Shown piece by piece: positions 26,101 to 36,081 of a DNA stretch of 64,000 bases. The DNA lies in contig JAEVLN010000002.1 of NCBI GenBank assembly GCA_018350325.1, forward strand, positions 1,556,162-1,620,161, read 5' to 3'. This DNA comes from Globodera rostochiensis. Its lineage: Eukaryota > Nematoda > Chromadorea > Rhabditida > Heteroderidae. Position 1 is the first letter of the stretch. Each line of letters opens with the position of its first letter. Below the pieces are notes generated by a model. That model was given only the letters and a program-made list of their open reading frames with translations, had not been told where the DNA came from and made no database searches. The position numbers were made by a program, and so were the translations under genes.

Positions 26101-26387
26101 TTTAAAATAATTTAAGTTTATTATTGTTATATATATCTAACAAATTTAATAATTTAAAAACAACATACATAGTAAATTGTAGGGATGTTCGAGACTTGAC
26201 TTGAAAATTACCGAGTATTGAGAAAGTTCAGTAAAAATAAATTAAGTTTATAAATTCATCCATTCAAGTAAAAATTTGAATTTTATTTTTATCTTCAACT
26301 ATGTTATAAAATATATATAAAATAGGTAAAAAGACAATTGTTCCCGGCCGTCATTCACCCTCGATTTGTTTCTAAAGCTTTTCATTA
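23200..26387. other. T-rich DNA, no firm gene
   Basis: Small GC islands at 23225-23360 (several open frames on both strands, one possible 33-nt intron with a CTAAC branch) and around 23930-24020. No chain could be built; otherwise AT-rich with no recognised element. Confidence 0.35.
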
Positions 26388-26655
26388 TAACTTCTTACAA
26401 ATTTAACCAAATCAAACATATTCAATAACATTCGAAAGCTTACAACTAGTAGAGCTTTCAAAAGCAAAAGTTAAGTGATTGGCCAAATCTCAAAAAAGTT
26501 ATGGTCAATTGTCGCCAAAGAAGCGTTTTCTGCCCATAACTTTTTTGAGATTTGGCCAATCGCTTAGCTTTTGCCTTTGAAAGCTGCTACTAGTTGTAAG
26601 CTTTTGAATGATATTGATAATCTTTAATTTGGTTAGATTTGAAATAAGTTATAAC
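26388..26655. repeat. Long hairpin (foldback) repeat
   Basis: Arms of about 115 bp around 26388-26505 and 26531-26655 are reverse complements, with core CCAAATCTCAAAAAAGTTATGG and its complement. The spacer is about 26 bp. A GGTTCGGATCCC B-box-like motif lies just downstream (26797-26808). Confidence 0.85.
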
Positions 26656-26939
26656 AAAACAAATTCTGAAAAGGGGAACGAATCGTCCTCCGTCCGTCAG
26701 GATAATTGGGGGTCGCGCGTTAAGTTTCCTCGCTGCTGCGCACTAAAGGTTCAGGTATTGAAATGGTGCGCGTTGGGGATTGGGAGAGGGTGGCTGGGGT
26801 TCGGATCCCGACTGTAAATCTTTTTTTTAGAATTTTATCACCATCCATTTTATTTAATATCTTTCTTTTTAAATTTTTAATATAGTTGGCAGCTAATCTA
26901 ACGAATGTGTATATATACATTTCTTATTAAGTTATTTGC

Positions 26940-27850
26940 TTTGCTTTTAATTATTCTATTATATTTCATTTTCACGTTAATGACATTGCTTGTTGTGCTT
27001 TGAGCGTAGCCTCCGGCTAAAGGGTTAATTTTATGACCAACAAAAATTATATATAATTTTTTAGTTGTTAAATCTTCTTATTTTATTTTTTATTCATATT
27101 ACTATTTTAAATGCAATTTAAAATTATAATATCACTTGTTTCTCAAATTATTTCTTTATATTTTCTTCATTTCTCACAATTTCAAAGGTAAATTTATTTA
27201 TCTAATTGTTATTTATTTTTTATGTTTGTTATTTCATTTATTTTATTAGTCCTTTTAAAAATTTTAAGTTGTGGGAGCCGATTCGTTTATTATATTTCTC
27301 TCAAAACATTTTTTATTTTTTATGTTTTAATTGAGTTTTAGTTTAATCCAATTAATTTGTCCTCTTGTAATCTTCATGGCGCGGACAATTTATGCAAAAG
27401 TCATCGTACTTTGTTTCATGAGTGCAAAATGCACAGCATTATAAGCTTTATGAATAATTTTATAATTTCGTTTTTAATAGTAAATTTTTATGCATAAAAG
27501 CATTTCCTTTTAACTTTGCCTGAATTACTTTTGTATTCATCAAAATTTATGAATCAAATTTTTACATTTTAATTTTTAGTTTCAAATTATTTCTTTATGT
27601 TTCAATTCAATTTTTAGTTTAATCCAATTAATTTTTTTTCTAGTGATCTTGAAAGACGCGGTCATCGTACTTTGTTTCATAAGTGCAAAATGCACAGCAT
27701 TATAAGTTTTATGGATAATTTTATAATTTCGTTTTTAATTGTAAGTTTTTATGCTTTGAATGTATTTCCTTTTAACTTTGCTTGCATTAGTTTTTTCATA
27801 AAAATTTATTGAATCGGATTTTTACATTTTAATTTTTGTTTCAACGCTGG
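26940..27850. repeat. Dispersed repeat with internal tandem copy
   Basis: 26940-27060 matches 9070-9230. The segment GTCATCGTACTTTGTTTCAT through GCACAGCATTATAAG occurs at about 27400-27450 and again at 27660-27705, as well as at 9400-9450. Confidence 0.75.
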
Positions 27851-30660
27851 GCTATTTAACAGTGTATATGCCGTGAAGATGTAAAGATTGTTTCTGAATT
27901 TGGCGCGCCTGACTTGCTTTGATATCAGGATGTTTCGGCGCCATATTAATCAAAAAGGTTTTAATAAGAAAAACTTTTTGCATCAGACAGAAGCTACGTC
28001 CAGTTGACTTATAAGTCAACCACTCTTTATGCTATTGTTTTTACTAATTATTTTGGTTTTAATTTTTTTTTGTGACTTTATGCTCCGTCAACATATATAA
28101 TTACTATATACATTAAAAACAATTATTAAATACATAAAGATTAGGATATAAAGCAAAAAAATGTTGTTTCATTGTTATTGCAAAATTTTTTAAATATTTT
28201 AGAAATGTGAACATAATATTTATTTCTTTTTATTTAATAAGTTTAAAAGCTTTCATTGTTTGTGTAAGTAATTCTGTTGCTTTTAATTTCAATTTTAATT
28301 AATTATTATTTTAAATAAAACATAGTAAACTTTCATTTATTATTTTTAATAATCTTTTATTAATCGTTTATTAAATTTTGTTATTTATTTTGACTTGATG
28401 GTTATGATAGGTTATAAATTAAAATTTTGTATTTTATAATGTTTTGTGTATTTTTTTATTTGATTCAAATTAATAATACATTTTGGATCTTTTATTTACA
28501 TATTTTTACCAAATGCCCAAGACTACGACCTCTTTCACTTTGGTCTCCATTGCATTTCATCGCCTAACAAATAAAATCAAATAATATACACTAACACTGT
28601 GCGGAAATCTTTTGTCTGTGTATAATTGAATTTAATACAAATATTTGCTCCCACGAATTACTAGCCCAAAATTTCTTAGACTGTTAATTAAAATGGATTT
28701 TATAAATTATTGTTTATTTGTTTATTTAGTTATTATTTTTATATTTTGTGTTATTAATGTTTTTTAAATATTTGTGTTTTTTAGTATACAATTAACTTTT
28801 CTTATTAGAAAATTTATGAGTTGTTTGATAGTTTTCTACATTGAAAATTAGATTAAAGTAAAATTAAAATAATGTATTTTGTATTTTAAATTATAAAGCT
28901 GTGAAACATTAGATGCAACTTACACAAATGATTTACAATTTTATTAATATTTCATTTTTTCGTTAAATTCTATAGTACCTATAAAATAAATGCATTAAGA
29001 AGCAAATCATCATTTAAAAGAATTTTACAAGTTATTAATTTTCTTATTTGTATATGGTTGTTTTTATGTATAATAAATTGTTTTCAAATTTTTTCATGTC
29101 TATGATTTTTTCTTTTGTAGGGTCTAGAACCATAAATGCTGTTTGCAATGCCTGAGCCTATTGATTAGATTTTTTAATTGTTTGTATTCAAAATTTGCAT
29201 AGTAATTATACAATATTTGGTTTCATATCATAACATGATTATAATTTAATATATTTGCCTAAATTTGCACGAGATTTTTTTTTAATATTTGGCAAAAACG
29301 CTAATCGTATAAATATTCACTTTTTATATATTAAATTCAACTTTATTTTCGTTTAGAATAATTATATGAATTTCCTGTTTTAATTGGGTTTTTTCCTAGA
29401 ATATATTGTTTAAATTCATAATTTATCTGACAATTTTACTCCCTGTTGTTTGATTCGGGCTAATTGTATCTCGAATTTCTATTACTCGGCATCTCGCCGA
29501 GTGCTTCATTTCTTGAATAATATAAAGAAGGAGAAAAAAACATTGTTCTAATAATTTTTGTAAAATTAGTATGTGAGATAAAGATAAAAATCTCGTATAT
29601 TTATTAGAGTAATGTATCAATTTATTTTTAAATATATTAATATTTGTGAATTAATCTATTCAAAGATTACCATTGCTTATTATTGTTTTAGATGTGATTT
29701 TTTTAGTAAACTTACTGGTCGGACTTCAAGAGTTCGTCAATTTGCAAAGGCAAATTTATGGCTGTTAAGATAAATGCATATATGGTGAGGCAACGAGGAA
29801 ATAAAAAAAAATCAATAATTTTTTAGATTTATTATATCACATACCTAACCTAAATAAGAAATATCATTTTAATGTCTTTTGATCGTCGTTTCATTATAGT
29901 AATAATTTTTTATTTTAAAATTTAAATATTTGGTATAAATTGGCAAAACCATTATTTCTCCCAGTGGAAATTTTACATGCCCATGATCAAACTGTTGACT
30001 CATTTTTTATTATAATGTTTTTTTCCTAATGATTAGCAAAAATATAGCTTGATACATTTTTTTATATTTGATTTCAATAGTAATTTATTTTTTATAATTA
30101 TTTGTTTTTTTTCTAATGTGCTTCCTGTGTTTGTTGTTGCCACACAGCGTTTATTTAAAATTATGTAATTGAATATTTGAATTGAAGTTCGGTACTTTTA
30201 TCAATCATAACAAACATAAGTATTTTTTATTTATTGATAAATTTATTTAAGATTATAAAATTTTCAAAATTATAATTCTCAACTAGGGTGAATCTGTGGG
30301 ATTCCTGATGAGAAATAGATGCGCATCTGTTTGTCTTGCATTGTAATTCATTTTACAAGTAATATAGTTATTTTAATAAATCTTTGCAATTGTCAGTTTA
30401 AATATTTTGGTGAATTTGAATTTTATGAATATAATCGAATATTTGTGTTAACTAGAATATGCATTTATTGATTATAGTGTAGGCAAATTTGCCAGGTTAT
30501 TAGTTCTTATTGGAGAATACCAATGTGAAATTTTAGATGCAATGGTGGGTCTCTGTATTAGACTATAGTGAATATTTTGCAAATATCAAATTTACTACAT
30601 AATTAACAGTATAAGTAAGCTACAAGGCCATAAATTTAAAACAATCTAAGTGTTTAACAT
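27851..30660. other. T-rich DNA, no firm gene
   Basis: No coding island of note except 29116-29165, whose sequence recurs in inverted orientation at about 49588-49640, in both cases right after a TTTTGTAG/TTTGTAG acceptor-like site on the T-rich strand. Otherwise nothing recognisable. Confidence 0.4.
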
Positions 30661-31160
30661 AAAATCGTCTGACTCTCTCTTTTTAGTACACTATTTCTTC
30701 AAAAAATAAAATTTTCAGGAATTAAACTAAAACAATTTTTAGATGGGGTGCGTTGGTCCAAATTACTCTCGCCGCCTGACTCTCCTCTTTCTAGCACACT
30801 ATTTCTTCAAAATCAAATGTTCAAGAAATTAAACTAAAACAATTTTTATGGGGTTCGTTGGTCCAAATTACTCCCGCCGCCTGACTCTCTCTTTTTATCA
30901 CACTATTTCTTCAAAAAATAAAATGTTCAAAAAAAGTAACTAAAAAATTATTATATGGGGTGCGTTGATGACCAAATTACTCTAACCGTTGACTCTCACT
31001 TTTTAGCACACTATTTCTTCAAAAAATAAAATGTTCAAAAAAGTAACTAAAAAATTATTGGATGGAGTGCGTAGATGAGCAAATTACTCTAACCGTCTGA
31101 CTATCTCTTTTTAGCACACTATTTATTCAAAAAATAAAATGTGCAAAAAAGTAACTAAAA
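30661..31160. repeat. Left copy of flanking tandem-repeat array
   Basis: Five units of 105-108 bp, each containing GACTCTCTCTTTTTAGCACAC followed by an A-rich tract and a GGGTGCGTTG motif. The GAC of successive units falls at 30671, 30778, 30883, 30991 and 31099. Two sub-types alternate: one reads GGTCCAAATTACTCTCGCC, the other GATGAGCAAATTACTCTAACC. The sub-type order matches the right-hand array unit for unit. The last unit also supplies the 3' end of the integ­rase reading frame. Confidence 0.9.
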
Positions 31161-32114
31161 AAATTGGATGAACGCCGTTCATCAACAGTATAGACATGGT
31201 CCGAATAGTTTGGCATATATCCTAAAAATTTTAACTAATTTAAAAACTTAAGATTTGAACTTTTATACCCTTTTCAAAAATGTGTTTGGGTTCTGGAATT
31301 CTGACATTTTCCCCCAATTTGATCTTGGGGGTCTTGATAGAGGGCTCAATACTTTCACCATAGACTTTTTTCCACACCTCCCTCGCGTTTTGTTCATCAA
31401 TGTCGCTGGGCTTTAGGCCGGTTGCGCGGCACACCGAATTATTTATGGCAGCCAAAAATTTCGCAAGTACATCAACCCAAGTTGAGGTATTTTTGGCAGA
31501 AAAATATTTGTACAGCCGGGTTTTGAGCGTGCGAATTGCGCGCTCAGCAACGGCGGCCTTCTTCTTTGAATTTGTCTCAAACTTTTTGATGCCCTTTTCA
31601 GCGTAAAAGTCCTTGAGGGGTTTGGCCACAAACTCCAACCCCCGGTCCGTGTACAAGGTTTCAGGAAGTTTTGGCATTTGGCCAAAAAGTTCTTCAAAGG
31701 CCCTTTTCATCTCAGCGGGCTTTTTACTTTTGACTGGCACGCCAAACATCCGCCTCGACAGCACATCAACTGCCAATAAAAGGTATCGATTACCGGAATT
31801 CTTTCGCGACAGGGCTTGGAAGTCTGCCAAGTCGGCTTGAACATCTGAACGCAAAGTTAAAAGGGCTAAAGGGAGGGTAACTCACCGGTCATAAACCCGC
31901 CGGGGATTGTTCTTAGGCGGCGGAATTTTTCGCGCTTAGGTTTAAACAGCGTATAGGTGGTACTTCCCCGCAAAAAGTCGTCAAACTCTGCCCTCTTCAC
32001 GCCAGGGTGTTTCTTTTTGACTGCCGCGTATAAAGGCTTTGCGCCCGCAAACCCCCCAGGATTGGAGGGGTCCGTGTATATTTTATTTATTTTTTCTTCC
32101 ATTTTAAAGGGCAA
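31127..32114 (-). CDS. INT: Polinton-type rve integrase, three exons
   Basis: Model complement(join(31127..31221, 31269..31844, 31886..32114)), 299 codons plus stop, with 41- and 47-nt introns that begin GT and end AG. The N-terminal region has the Polinton signature YTDPSNPGGFAGAKPLY followed by a helical DNA-binding-like segment. The RNase-H-fold core shows the acidic triad as D81 in QADLADF, D143 in TDRGLEF and E177 in VAERAIRTLK. The third exon restores the family's C-terminal FEKGYxPNxS motif, but the frame then runs about 15 residues into the repeat array and stops, so the usual C-terminal tail is missing. Integrases of this family insert the linear element into host DNA. The start may be Met5 (32102) instead; either overlaps the end of the upstream gene. 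Loss of the tail may impair activity. Confidence 0.9.
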
Positions 32115-32857
32115 AATCCCCCGCGTTTGATGGTCTTTCCGGATCCGACAAATCGGGGGTTAATTAACTGCTTGGCGGTTGGGTCTTGCAAGAGTTTTTT
32201 TGTCAGCTCCCGAGTTCCGCTTGGCGACGGGGCATTTTCCGGACGGGGGTTCACCAGTCGTTCAACCGCCCACGTCAAATCAAAATCAATAAATTCTCGC
32301 CCTGTTGAGGGATTGATTATTTTATCACGCTCATTTACGCCAAACCGCGTTGGGTTTGATTTTATTATTGACAATAGCTTCTCCTTCTTGGCCATTATCT
32401 CCTGTTTTTTGAGGTCCCTCTTCCTGCTGACTCTTGGCTCTGGGGCAGCTTCCACTTCCTTTGGCGTAGAAAACTTGGGGCTGCTTATTGCCGCAGGCTC
32501 ATCATCATCGGCTTCACTGCCACCAATCACAATAGTCTCTTCAACTTCTTCAGGCCCAGGCTTCAGCTGCACACCCGTTGCAGGGGGCTTGGTCATTAGG
32601 CGCATTCCATTGCTGAGTTGGACTTTGACCGGCTTGTCCTTGACCTCTTTGCGAAGCTTTAAATATCTCCTCAACTGCTGATTGTACTCTGCACTCTTTT
32701 CGCTGACGTTTGCCGCCCTCTTTCTCTTTGCCTTTTCAAACTGTTGTTTGACAAACCCAAAATTTGTCTGATCGGTGACGTCATCCTCTACTTTCTCCCT
32801 CGCCGCAACCAGTCCCTTGTAGTGTTCAACTGGCAGCAGAATTAGTTTGTTGGCCAT
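32087..32857 (-). CDS. Charged element protein of 256 aa, function unknown
   Basis: Start chosen at 32857 (MANKLILLPVEHYKGLV), because this hydrophobic-then-EHY opening resembles a conserved Polinton reading frame; the frame is open 12 codons further upstream. The protein is rich in Lys, Arg and Glu, with a predicted coiled region near residues 30-75, an acidic stretch (EEVEETIVIGGSEADDDE), and a C-terminal third with GVNERDKIINP and a glycine-rich KTIKRGGF near the end. The last motif could be a processing site for the element's adenain-type protease, but that is a guess. It overlaps the preceding gene by 32 nt and the integrase by 16-28 nt, so it belongs to the leftward transcription block. 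No enzymatic motif is visible. Confidence 0.75.
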   Translation of the reverse strand: MANKLILLPVEHYKGLVAAREKVEDDVTDQTNFGFVKQQFEKAKRKRAANVSEKSAEYNQQLRRYLKLRKEVKDKPVKVQLSNGMRLMTKPPATGVQLKPGPEEVEETIVIGGSEADDDEPAAISSPKFSTPKEVEAAPEPRVSRKRDLKKQEIMAKKEKLLSIIKSNPTRFGVNERDKIINPSTGREFIDFDLTWAVERLVNPRPENAPSPSGTRELTKKLLQDPTAKQLINPRFVGSGKTIKRGGFCPLKWKKK

Positions 32858-33221
32858 CTTCTCGTCCCGAAAGCAAATATCGCGCGGCCTCAATCAATAT
32901 CGGTGCCAATAGGGGAGCAAACAGTGAACCGCCGGATTGAAGAACCAATTTCCTGGCACTCTTTTCGCTTCTCGCTCGAGCCAACTTTCGAATAAAGTTC
33001 GCAAAAGGGGCAATCTTTTGCTTTTGTTTGTTGGTCAGGCAAAAACTTCCGTTTAAAATATTCAAACAGATTTCCACCAACGTCAACAGCTCCTCACACC
33101 CGGCTCTGCTTAACAAATGACGTAACTTCTTCTGGGAGGATGTCTTTCCAAGGGTTTTCAAATATTCGTAATTTTCCAACACGCGTTGTCCGATCAGCTG
33201 TTTCTTTTCTTGTTTAACCAT
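32826..33221 (-). CDS. Small basic conserved Polinton protein (131 aa)
   Basis: A 131-residue, single-exon protein. An N-terminal Lys-rich helix is followed by a Cys/Leu-rich helix (GCEELLTLVEICLNILNG), the segment FANFIRKLARARSEKSARK, and a hydrophobic C-terminal helix (SLFAPLLAPILIEAARYLL). This pattern, with LT-KQKQK-APFANFIRKL and SARKL-LQSGG, recurs in Polinton/adintovirus elements as a short conserved frame next to the ATPase. A role as a small virion-core or membrane-interacting protein is possible but not shown. The ATG overlaps the stop region of the packaging ATPase by 8 nt, which supports co-expression. Confidence 0.8.
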   Translation of the reverse strand: MVKQEKKQLIGQRVLENYEYLKTLGKTSSQKKLRHLLSRAGCEELLTLVEICLNILNGSFCLTNKQKQKIAPFANFIRKLARARSEKSARKLVLQSGGSLFAPLLAPILIEAARYLLSGREDGQQTNSAAS

Positions 33222-33906
33222 TTTTGGAAATAAATATTATTTTTTCGTCGTCCTCCGGAAAAATGTTTGTCCTCAGTCGTAAAATGTTGTTAGTGTTTGC
33301 GTGAAGGGTCACCAACAAATACCCATACGGCTCAGCGCACGCCTGCTTATAAGCGTCGATTAGAAACCCCTGCTCGCGAGGGAATATTTGAGTGGCCAAA
33401 TTGCGAATGCTCAACATGTCGTTTGGAGCCCTCATAAGGAAAATGTACTGGGCGTTTGACCTTGGCACTCTCATTGCCTTGTCGAATAGGTTTTGCGTGA
33501 GGAAAATCACCGCAAAGTTGTTATGGTGGGACTTTTTGGTGTACAGGTCGGCCAACTTTTTCGCGTCAATCTCGCCCATCAGGTCGTCGTATACAATGAG
33601 AAAGGGTTTTGGCAACTTGTTCAACATTTCGTCTGACGGGGCTCCTGCATGAACGATTATGCCCTGCCTCTCCAATTCCGGAATCTGCGCAGAGTATTCG
33701 CCGTACGCCCAAACTTAATCAGCCAATAAATCTGTAATCATCAAGCGCTAACCTATTGCCTTAGGGGGAGGGGCAAACATTTCGACTGCGCGACTTAATA
33801 GGCGAAGGACCAGTTGGGTTTTGCCCGACGATGAGGGCCCACTGACAATAATCCCGCAGGGGATCGGAAATTTTAACTCTTGCTCGTTTATTCTCGGATA
33901 GTCCAT
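33214..33906 (-). CDS. ATPase: FtsK/HerA-type DNA-packaging ATPase
   Basis: Model complement(join(33214..33713, 33753..33906)), 217 aa, with a 39-nt GT-AG intron. The first exon carries the Walker A P-loop GPSSSGKT (residues 23-30). The second opens with the WAYGEYSAQIPEL segment and carries Walker B FLIVYDDLM (D94, D95), then the polar sensor motif VIFLTQNLF and a conserved arginine-rich AMRVPRSNAQYIFL stretch. Length and motifs fit the A32-like packaging ATPases of Polintons, adintoviruses and virophages, which translocate DNA into preformed capsids. Splicing is required: neither exon alone has both Walker motifs. The start Met (33906) is followed at once by the family-like MDYPRINEQELKFPIPCGII. 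Confidence 0.92.
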
Positions 33907-33966
33907 TACAAAAAAGATTAAAATGATTGATTGATTGATTGATTGGCCTCAATTTTAGGTAAGAAA

Positions 33967-34437
33967 TCAATTTGTGTCTTTCCTCTCCTCTCCGTCCTTT
34001 ATCACTTCCGTCGGCGGTTGAACTGCCAACACTTGGCCGGCCCCTGCAACAGATTCAGCTTGCCAAACCTCCGGCTGCCTCAATGGCAGAGTGAACACTT
34101 TGTTGCGCGATCTTATTCGAATTTTGGCGTTGTCGCCAAAATCCACTAAAATCAACTTATTGATTGATTTACAGAAAAAACCTTTACCGATCTCGTCAAA
34201 TGGCACAAAGTGTTCGCCTCCATTTTTAAGCCGAGTCGAGAAAACTGTAACACCCTCTGCCTGAATAAAGTAGTCGAGCTCGACAGTGCCGCTCCTGCAG
34301 CGAGAGCAGCGGCCCGGCTGGTCCCATGGCACCAAGCGCGGGGTTTTCAGGTGCCGGGGGCAATACACGGTCAGACCCATTGTGTTGACGTTGAACTCAA
34401 TCTCCGGAAACTCCTGCGACGGCCTTGCCCGTTTCAT
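33967..34437 (-). CDS. Cys/His-motif protein, function unknown
   Basis: About 156 aa from the ATG at 34437; the open frame begins at a GTG four codons upstream, directly after a stop. Near residue 25 is YCPRH, followed about 18 residues later by CSRC, giving C-x2-H and C-x2-C pairs that could bind one zinc ion. The rest looks like an all-beta domain (GEHFVPFDEIGKGFFCK, then a basic IRIRSRNKVFTLPL segment) with an acidic tail. It lies between the PAZ-like gene and the ATPase in the same leftward block. I do not recognise a family. A zinc-ribbon regulator or nucleic-acid-binding accessory protein are options; nothing in the sequence decides between them. Confidence 0.65.
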   Translation of the reverse strand: MKRARPSQEFPEIEFNVNTMGLTVYCPRHLKTPRLVPWDQPGRCSRCRSGTVELDYFIQAEGVTVFSTRLKNGGEHFVPFDEIGKGFFCKSINKLILVDFGDNAKIRIRSRNKVFTLPLRQPEVWQAESVAGAGQVLAVQPPTEVIKDGEERKDTN

Positions 34438-34449
34438 TCTCTGCGCCAC

Positions 34450-34993
34450 TCAATAGACTGGAGTCTGCCAAGTTCGGAAACTCAAGTAGTCCAAGTAGTT
34501 GTGGTCGTCAGACGCTTTATCGCCTCCTTCGGCACTTTCGTCAATGGCTAACAACTCTAAATAAAGGGGCAATTCTCGAAATCCCCTTACCTATAAAACT
34601 TGCCCAAGGGGTAATATTTGCTGTGGCCTTTGTTGTGGTACTCCACCACAACTTCAACTGAGGGTAAAGAAGCCGAATTCGGTGTTTTATGTAGAAATAT
34701 TGGTGGACTTTGACCTCTGGAAAAGGAGGGTGTTAGTATGAGGGGGGAAAATGATGACAAAACATGCCAAGAAATCCTTCAAATGCGTAGGTGTCCGACG
34801 CGGATTTTAGTGAAAAATTGCCAAATTTGACGTCCTTTGTTGTGCCGTCACGGCTCAAGTATGTTGTTTTGAGTTTTTTGCCGCCCAAGTAGACGGTCGC
34901 TTTGTTCACCGCCTCAGGGTTATTTAAATATTCCGCCAAATTTTCCGGTTTACAATTCAACAATTTTGACAGGGCGGTAGTTAACGGGATCAT
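34450..34993 (-). CDS. PAZ-like (Argonaute L1-PAZ) protein, frame ambiguous
   Basis: First gene of the leftward block. Exon 1 (34993-34768) has a helical opening, MIPLTTALSKLLNCKPENLA, then KKLKTTYLSRDGTTKDVKFG, like an Argonaute L1 linker. A 51-nt intron (34767-34717) with a perfect TACTAAC branch site and GC-AG ends leads to VKVHQYFYIKHRIRLLYP, matching the PAZ consensus V-x3-YF-x2-K/H-x-I-x-L-x-YP. PAZ similarity continues one frame over as SVEVVVEYHNKGHSKYYPL. Two exon-2 ends are possible: a GT donor at 34590 gives an uninterrupted 152-aa frame without the second PAZ part; a GC donor at 34603 plus a one-base frame change gives continuous PAZ similarity. Exon 3 (34556-34450) encodes an acidic tail and stops. 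No MID or PIWI domain follows. PAZ domains bind small-RNA 3' ends. Confidence 0.6.
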
Positions 34994-35300
34994 CTTAAAC
35001 AAATGAAGAATAACAAGTTTGACGAAAAAATCAATAAATGGCTTGGGTGTTTACTTTTAGATTTGCTTTTCCCGCCTTTTTCTTTCTCTATCTTTGGGGC
35101 CCCTCAACACGCACGTACGTACTCTCTACCTCTCTCTCTCTCTCTCTCTATTAAGAAGCGAATGGGCGGGGCGTTTATTTCGTAACGCAACTGTCTGGAG
35201 GTCCCTGCGAGCTAACACCCTTATTTCTTTCTCCCTTTTCCCCCAAACATTTTTGCAGATCATTTTATGCGAAAGTCATTATTTTTGTCATCTTTTATTC
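34994..35300. promoter_or_regulatory. Divergent promoter region of the element
   Basis: The only sizeable non-coding gap between the two gene blocks, where leftward and rightward transcription units start back to back. It contains a (CT)n microsatellite at about 35126-35150 next to the palindrome-like GCACGTACGTAC, and an AT-rich stretch at the left side. Its position between the two units implies bidirectional promoter activity; no specific initiator was identified. Confidence 0.5.
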
Positions 35301-36049
35301 ATGGCTCCGAAAAGACAAAATGAACAATTTCTGGAGGAAAGCCAAAGTAATTTCAAAATTTATAAATCGTCATAAGCGCCGTTTTATAGAGCCAAACTTT
35401 GGGGATTCAAGCAAGGAGAATAATGGGCCTCGTAAATTTAAACAAGGTTACTTTTTCCGTTATTACAATTTTTTTAAACAAAAAACTTAGAAAAACCCGA
35501 AAATGATGTCATCATTTTGGACGACGACGAGGAAGACAGAAAGCCCCTTGTGGAAAAATCTGGGCCTTCCAAACGGGGAAGAAAGCCTCGCTGGGACAAA
35601 CAACAACAAGAACCAGAGGAGCTGCCGCCCCGGAAAATTCGTGCCAACGAAAGTGATGGTATTCTAAGGTCGCAGGCCTTGCGATTTATTCACTTCAGGC
35701 GAGGAAAAGAGCCAGCCAAGTGTCTTTGACTACCCAACCATCTTTTGGAAACTCGCTCGACCAAAGGTAAGAGAGCTCCTGCCAAATAACTTAAACTTAA
35801 ACTTTTCCCCTTTAGTATGGCACCTTCACTTTTATGTGTAAGGATTGCCAAAACGCTAATTTCCTACTGGGCGACCGCCGTTTCGTGTTGGCACCCCAAA
35901 ATGGCGACGGCCGTTTGGAGTTCACCCAAACTTTCTGCCGCGACTGTGCCAAGCTGAACTTTGACTGCACAGACTTGATCATGAAGCACCAAAAGAAGCT
36001 TGCGCCAACAAAGAACGGACACTATCACCCGTACACAGGCGGGAAGTGA
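35301..36049 (+). CDS. AT-hook and Cys4-motif protein, five exons
   Basis: Model join(35301..35346, 35390..35446, 35491..35658, 35699..35766, 35816..36049), 190 aa; all four introns are 40-49 nt, GT-AG, and keep frame. The N-terminal half is polar with an acidic run (VIILDDDEED) followed by KRGRKPRW, a good AT-hook core for minor-groove DNA binding. The C-terminal half begins at FDYPTIFWKLARPKYGTFTF and has two CxxC pairs, CKDC and CRDC, about 35 residues apart, fitting a zinc-binding fold. It opens the rightward block. A DNA-binding regulator or packaging/replication accessory is plausible; I do not recognise an orthologue. Its stop lies 32 nt before the next start. Confidence 0.75.
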
Positions 36050-36081
36050 TCTCACTTGATCATTTTATCTATTTCTTAAAA

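Noticed and set aside
31400..31840. Plus-strand ORFs across the integrase
   Set aside because: Antisense to a frame with clear integrase motifs.
32127..32681. 184-aa plus-strand ORF
   Set aside because: Antisense to the 256-aa leftward gene, which fits the compact overlapping gene block; composition is that of a complement frame.
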